35,380 bases of DNA from Chloroflexi bacterium RBG_13_51_36. GTDB lineage: Bacteria; Chloroflexota; Dehalococcoidia; GIF9; AB-539-J10. Position numbers and translations under genes: made by a program. A model generated the notes under the pieces. It saw nothing but the letters and a program-made list of their open reading frames with translations, ran no database searches and had not been told where the DNA came from. Numbering within the stretch: the first letter of the stretch is position 1; every line of letters starts with the position of its first letter. This document shows, piece after piece, positions 31,834 through 35,380 of this stretch. The stretch covers positions 1 to 35,380 of the forward strand of contig MGMS01000052.1 in the NCBI GenBank assembly GCA_001796515.1, read 5' to 3'.

Positions 31834-32502
31834 ATGAATTTTAAACTGAGCCCGTCGGATCTCACGTTTCTTTACGAGGGGTGCAAGTGTTGTTTTTACC
31901 TGAAGATGATCCATGGTATATCTCAACCATCCATTCCCTTGCCTTCCATCTTTAGCCAGATTGCAGGTCTATTGAAGAACCACTACGATGGCAAGCATAC
32001 GGGCGAACTACATATTGCTCTGCCTCCCGGCGTTGTGAGCTACGGTGAGCAGTGGGTGAGATCGAAGATTATACAGTTACCAAACCATAGTGCCACCTGC
32101 TACATTAGTGGAAGATTTGACATCGTAGTCAGTTTCGAAGATGCAACCTATGGCGTTATAGACTTCAAGACGGGTAACCCAAACATGGAGTGGAAGACCC
32201 TTTATAGTCGTCAATTGCATGCGTATGCTTATTCTCTAGAACATCCTGCTCCTAACGCCCTGGCCCTATCACCTATTACGAGGTTGGGGCTGCTATATTT
32301 CTATCCTGCGGCTATCAGCCAACAGCGCATTGAATGCCTTGCCTATGAGGCTGAAATCACTTGGATTGAAGTGGAAAAGAGCGAGCGCAACTTCTTAGGG
32401 TTCATAGATGAAGTTCTGGATGTGCTTGAATCACCTGAAGCACCCGAACCCTCCCCCGACTGCCAGTGGTGCAACTATATTGGTAGATTAACTAATGTCT
32501 AA
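31834..32502 (+). CDS. PD-(D/E)XK nuclease, Cas4/RecB-like (third gene of the cassette)
   Basis: This protein of 222 residues has the RecB/Cas4 core: GRFDIVVSF with Asp96, GVIDFKTGNPN with Asp110 and Lys112, and SRQLHAYAYSLE with Gln127 and Tyr131 (motif IV). Cysteines lie at 17, 19 and 20 near the N-terminus (YEGCKCCFYLK) and 210 and 213 near the end (DCQWCNY), reminding of the iron-sulfur cluster of Cas4/AddB but with one C-terminal cysteine fewer than normal. AGGAGGTGAT gives an almost perfect ribosome binding site before ATG 31834. It is 88 bases after the helicase gene, same strand. It is not a standard Hachiman part: either a new accessory nuclease or an unrelated neighbour. Confidence 0.75.
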   Translation: MNFKLSPSDLTFLYEGCKCCFYLKMIHGISQPSIPLPSIFSQIAGLLKNHYDGKHTGELHIALPPGVVSYGEQWVRSKIIQLPNHSATCYISGRFDIVVSFEDATYGVIDFKTGNPNMEWKTLYSRQLHAYAYSLEHPAPNALALSPITRLGLLYFYPAAISQQRIECLAYEAEITWIEVEKSERNFLGFIDEVLDVLESPEAPEPSPDCQWCNYIGRLTNV

Positions 32503-32607
32503 GCGCATCCAATCACCCTGAAGTCCAGGGACACCATGCCAGTTTTTCGGTAACGGTGTTCACGGAGCTGGACGCAATTACTTCCGGGCGAAGACACTAC
32601 GCCTGTT

Positions 32608-34548
32608 CTAATACCACCAGTCCGGTGGCGAGTTGGAGTCGTCAGTGTACCACCAGTCGCTGTCCCGCGTCTGACTTCTCCAGAAAGTCCAAGACGCATA
32701 CATCCCATTATCTGAAACGGCTATACCTACGCCGATATCTCTTAGGTGTGGGCAGAGGAGCCAAGTCCTGTGGGGAGGGCTTCCCATCCAACTGTCAACG
32801 ATATCGCTTGCGGTGAAGCAATATAAAGAACCTGCGCCTCCTCCCCAGCAATTTTCTGCGTAGGGCTCATACACGGATGAGTGAAAAAGTTCGCCTAACC
32901 TGGCCATTTCTTCGCTGTGTTCCGTCGCTATCTCGTGCAAGTCTTCATCCCAAGCGAGTGGCGTAACATCTCTTGACAACCTTTCAGAGTTTACGAGCGC
33001 AAGGACCTCGTGCTCTAAGGCCTCTATTTCACCTCGTGCCTCTTCCGAGGTTATTGTACTCGTGAGGAAAGACTTGGCGTCATCTATGGCAATAGCAAAG
33101 TTCATTCCCTCTATCGCCTCGCTTACAAACTTGAAGTCTGCTATGCCCACGACCTCTCCCTTGAGGTCTATCAACGGTCCGCCGCTATTGCCTGGGTTGA
33201 TAGCAGCATCCGTCTGAATATAGTCTACCTCGTCGATGTTCCGAAACGCTGAAACTATCCCCCTGGAAACAGTTACCTCGCCCTCCAAGCCGAGCGAATA
33301 GCCGATCGCTATGACATCCTCTCCAATATCCAGCCCAGCTGAACTACCAAGGGTCACTGTCGGGAGGTGCGCCTCGCCAGCTGTAATTTTGAGGATCGCT
33401 AGATCTCTAGTCTCCTCTCTCTCAACCACGGTACCGACATATTGCTGCCCACTCGTAAACACAATTGTCGCCCACTCAACATTGTCAACAACATGATTGC
33501 ATGTGAGCACGTAACCTGATTTATCGACAATCATTCCTGAGCCTATGGCGTCTGTAGTCTCCACTCTGACAACTGCTGGCTCAGCCTTTGCTACGGCACT
33601 AGCTACAGTCCCCCCCGCGACATGTGACGTGATGAATTGCCAACCCTTCCCGACCAGGTCAATTGTCGTGTCTTTATACGAAGTCAAAGGCTGTACCCCA
33701 GCAAATGCACATACCAAGGCAATTACCACTACCGAAAGTAACACCCCCTTGAAGCTTGGCTTGGCCCATTTGAACCTGTCGCTACGCAGTGCGGAAACAA
33801 CCAATACCAGCAATCCGATCTCTAGGAGGAATATCATGATGTTTGCATTTGAACTACCCTGCCGGGCAAATACAAGATAGCTTCTTCGCACTAGTTCTAC
33901 GAAGACAGCGATGGCCAACAGCGCTAGGAAAAGTTTGCCAATACCCATTAATCTCTTTCTTGTGCTGCGTCTCATATTGACTCTCTGCGATATCCGTGCG
34001 AGGGCGTCTCTAACCACGAAAGCAAGAATAACGACTACGGCAGCTAGAATAAGGATCCCTGATGCACCTTGGATGTCCCAGATGTCGAGTAATACTAGCA
34101 AGCCGAGAACAACGAAGAGGGCTGCAATGACGTTCAATAACAGTCGGGTTGAGGGTTGAGGTGCCTTTATTCGGCCTATGTATTGTCTGATCTGAGGCAG
34201 GTAAAACTTGACCATTTTTTGGCTCAGGTCAACAAGCATCCATACTAGGAAGAAGATAAATAAGCTCAGAATTACTTTCGTAGTTGTGGTTTTGGCATCT
34301 GGGGGCAATCTGGAAAGTTGAATAGCTGCATAGAGACCGAGCAACAGAAGGAATTGCAGAAAGGGCCTGTGTGTACCTTCGAGCAATAGCCAGCTGGCCC
34401 TCCAATTTGACTGCCGAGCCAGTCGATGGAAACGCCCGTAAGCCGCTCGCCTGACCCACACACCACCGACACAGAAGGCCACGAAAACCAATATAGGGCC
34501 AACTATGGCAAACCAGTTACTGTTCAGCCAAACAACCCATTGAGGCAC
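32608..34548 (-). CDS. Eight-TM membrane protein fused to HtrA-type protease and CAP domain
   Basis: This protein of 646 residues has three parts. Residues 1-290 hold about eight membrane helices (13-31, 64-80, 91-110, 136-155, 163-180, 204-222, 236-254, 266-284); the section GILILAAVVVILAFVVRDAL resembles the pore helix of MscS channels, but the beta domain is missing. Residues about 310-500 are a trypsin-like S1C protease with His352 (TCNHVVDN), Asp382 (TRDLAILK) and Ser455 (NPGNSGGPL). Residues about 510-625 are a CAP domain (LVNSERL, TEHSEEMARLGELFHSSV, DIVDSWMGSPPHRTWLL, GVGIAVSDNGMYASWTFW), then a tail with DWWY twice. The protease and CAP domain should face outside. No PDZ domain. Start is GTG 34548, with AAGGAGG 10 bases upstream. 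Confidence 0.8.
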   Translation of the reverse strand: MPQWVVWLNSNWFAIVGPILVFVAFCVGGVWVRRAAYGRFHRLARQSNWRASWLLLEGTHRPFLQFLLLLGLYAAIQLSRLPPDAKTTTTKVILSLFIFFLVWMLVDLSQKMVKFYLPQIRQYIGRIKAPQPSTRLLLNVIAALFVVLGLLVLLDIWDIQGASGILILAAVVVILAFVVRDALARISQRVNMRRSTRKRLMGIGKLFLALLAIAVFVELVRRSYLVFARQGSSNANIMIFLLEIGLLVLVVSALRSDRFKWAKPSFKGVLLSVVVIALVCAFAGVQPLTSYKDTTIDLVGKGWQFITSHVAGGTVASAVAKAEPAVVRVETTDAIGSGMIVDKSGYVLTCNHVVDNVEWATIVFTSGQQYVGTVVEREETRDLAILKITAGEAHLPTVTLGSSAGLDIGEDVIAIGYSLGLEGEVTVSRGIVSAFRNIDEVDYIQTDAAINPGNSGGPLIDLKGEVVGIADFKFVSEAIEGMNFAIAIDDAKSFLTSTITSEEARGEIEALEHEVLALVNSERLSRDVTPLAWDEDLHEIATEHSEEMARLGELFHSSVYEPYAENCWGGGAGSLYCFTASDIVDSWMGSPPHRTWLLCPHLRDIGVGIAVSDNGMYASWTFWRSQTRDSDWWYTDDSNSPPDWWY

Positions 34549-34558
34549 CGCGCCTTTG

Positions 34559-34589
34559 CCTCCTTAGTCTAGTAGTAGTTGTAGACTAA
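34559..34589 (-). promoter_or_regulatory. Hairpin touching the ribosome binding site of the protease gene
   Basis: On the minus strand TTAGTCTA and TAGACTAA pair perfectly around a 10-base loop (34564-34589), and the last two bases of the second arm are the first two of AAGGAGG (34559-34565). The leader could hide or expose the ribosome binding site. A second inverted repeat, ATTACC...GGTAAT (34603-34621), lies just upstream and might be an operator. Confidence 0.4.
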
Positions 34590-35229
34590 TTCCTGATGAA
34601 ATATTACCACTGATTGGTAATTTTAGAAACACTTGAGAGTCTACGCGGGCGAATCACCAAGGCATTAGGAGCGTTCCGACTTCAGGATGGCGCTTACTTT
34701 CCAAGCAGGAGACAGTTAGAGATACGATAGAGACGCATTGAGGATACTAGAGACTCATAGAGATTGGTGGAGATAAGTAGAGATACGTTGGAGAGATTAG
34801 AGATCTGAGATGCTGACTACTGACCACTGTCCAACGAGATTGCCATGGGCCGACGAGTCGGCCCTCGCAATGACGAGGGAGGTGAGGGAGATGATGCCCA
34901 TGTTAGTCAGCCTAAGGCCTTGTTCATTACCTCAGGGCGGTTATCTCTGGTTGCCAGGGGTGTTTCGATTTCAGGACGGCGTTTGATTTCGCCGGCATTC
35001 CAGCGACATCGTGCCAATCAGGCCTGCGCCGGAAACAGCTTAACCCTCGAAGGTGGATTGCACTTTGGTCGGGAATGTTCAATCCGGCGTCACCCAACCG
35101 GAACTCATTCTGTGTAGCTCACCTAATTCGCCTGTTAGTGGAAATTTGTGATGGCCTACAGCTTAGCAAATAGAATCACGGCCTTCAGTACCAGGTTTTG
35201 GTAGTCCGAATTGCTCCAGGTGTTCCGAC
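34590..35229. repeat. Gene-free spacer with several repeats
   Basis: This holds AGAGAT-rich degenerate repeats (34722-34812), a short heptamer run (GACTACT, GACCACT at 34815-34828), a TCATTGCGAGG repeat in reverse (34836-34876) that contains the perfect palindrome GGGCCGAC-GA-GTCGGCCC (34847-34864), and two related words, GTTCCGACTTCAGGATGGCG (34673-34692) and GTTTCGATTTCAGGACGGCG (34962-34981). The ORF in this stretch is not protein-like. Confidence 0.55.
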
Positions 35230-35380
35230 TCACTCCTGCCTGTTGAAGGCCCAGAGAGCGGTAGTCAGGAGCACTACCCCCACCATCGCCACCACAATAG
35301 CCGAATCCACGATGCCCATGGTGTGGCCAAAGACGGTAACGCCGGCCACCTCAGTGCCCAAGAAGACCTGGCGTATAGCA
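35230..35380 (-). CDS. C-terminal end of an ABC-2 type permease (partial)
   Basis: The last 49 residues and TGA are present; the rest is beyond the window. AIRQVFLGTEVAGVTVFG is followed by one hydrophobic helix (SAIVVAMVGVVLLTTALWAF) and the tail NRQE, the usual end of ABC-2 permeases. It is a second exporter, separate from the one at 5579-7595. Confidence 0.65.
   Translation of the reverse strand, partial: AIRQVFLGTEVAGVTVFGHTMGIVDSAIVVAMVGVVLLTTALWAFNRQE

Noticed and set aside
34845-35117. 90-codon ORF in the right-hand spacer
   Set aside because: It starts inside a TCATTGCGAGG-type repeat and palindrome, and has no ribosome binding site or recognisable protein pattern.

Overview
The window (about 35.4 kb, moderate GC, standard bacterial gene structure) looks like a piece of an uncultured Chloroflexota genome, most likely Dehalococcoidia or a close relative. 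Three things point there: a C-terminal sorting tail of the CFI-box type at the left edge, a phosphoseryl-tRNA synthetase / Sep-tRNA:Cys-tRNA synthase pair (an archaeal-type pathway known in Bacteria mainly from Chloroflexi and Parcubacteria), and intergenic DNA full of short palindromic and heptameric repeats. The taxonomic call is inference. There is no 16S or 23S rRNA, tRNA, CRISPR array or recognisable transposase in the window.

Layout. 1-1132: a surface-protein tail and a RimI-type acetyltransferase. 1129-4732 (minus): pncC, a DUF4342 gene, sepS and pscS, so tRNA(Cys) is probably charged with phosphoserine and then converted to Cys-tRNA. 4774-5550 (plus): a metallo-beta-lactamase-fold hydrolase, possibly on a leaderless transcript. 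5579-8609 (minus): a radical SAM protein followed by a two-gene ABC-2 exporter. 8721-8842 (minus): an isolated 5S rRNA gene with its own promoter. 9028-13254 (plus): a DUF5706-like membrane protein, an LsrF-type aldolase/thiolase, a zinc alcohol dehydrogenase, and a sulfite-oxidase-fold molybdoprotein with a mini cytochrome b. 13265-16703 (minus): a CAP-domain lipoprotein, a GNAT enzyme and a metzincin-like lipoprotein. 17105-21916: an ABC-F ATPase (plus), then a methyltransferase, a DEAD-box helicase and a zinc-ribbon protein (minus). 21917-23958: a repeat-rich zone around one small gene of unknown function. 23959-27249 (plus): a tandem universal stress protein, an ArsB/NhaD-type transporter and a glutaredoxin-PDZ fusion.

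27614-32502 (plus) is a lower-GC defence cassette under a strong sigma70-like promoter: a 35-codon leader ORF, a HamA-like (DUF1837-like) nuclease, a HamB-like SF2 helicase, and a third, Cas4/RecB-like PD-(D/E)XK nuclease. This is a Hachiman-type system with possible extra parts and is the best candidate for something new. 32608-34548 (minus) encodes an 8-TM, HtrA-type protease, CAP-domain fusion, and the right edge holds the C-terminus of an ABC-2 permease.

Two further themes stand out. Amber (TAG) ends 18 of the 33 genes listed here, which argues against pyrrolysine recoding in this genome even though SepRS-bearing Chloroflexi often use pyrrolysine. The intergenic spacers also hold diverged copies of the 3' ends of two genes in the window (ABC-F ATPase and alcohol dehydrogenase) and phase-kept 7-bp repeat arrays.
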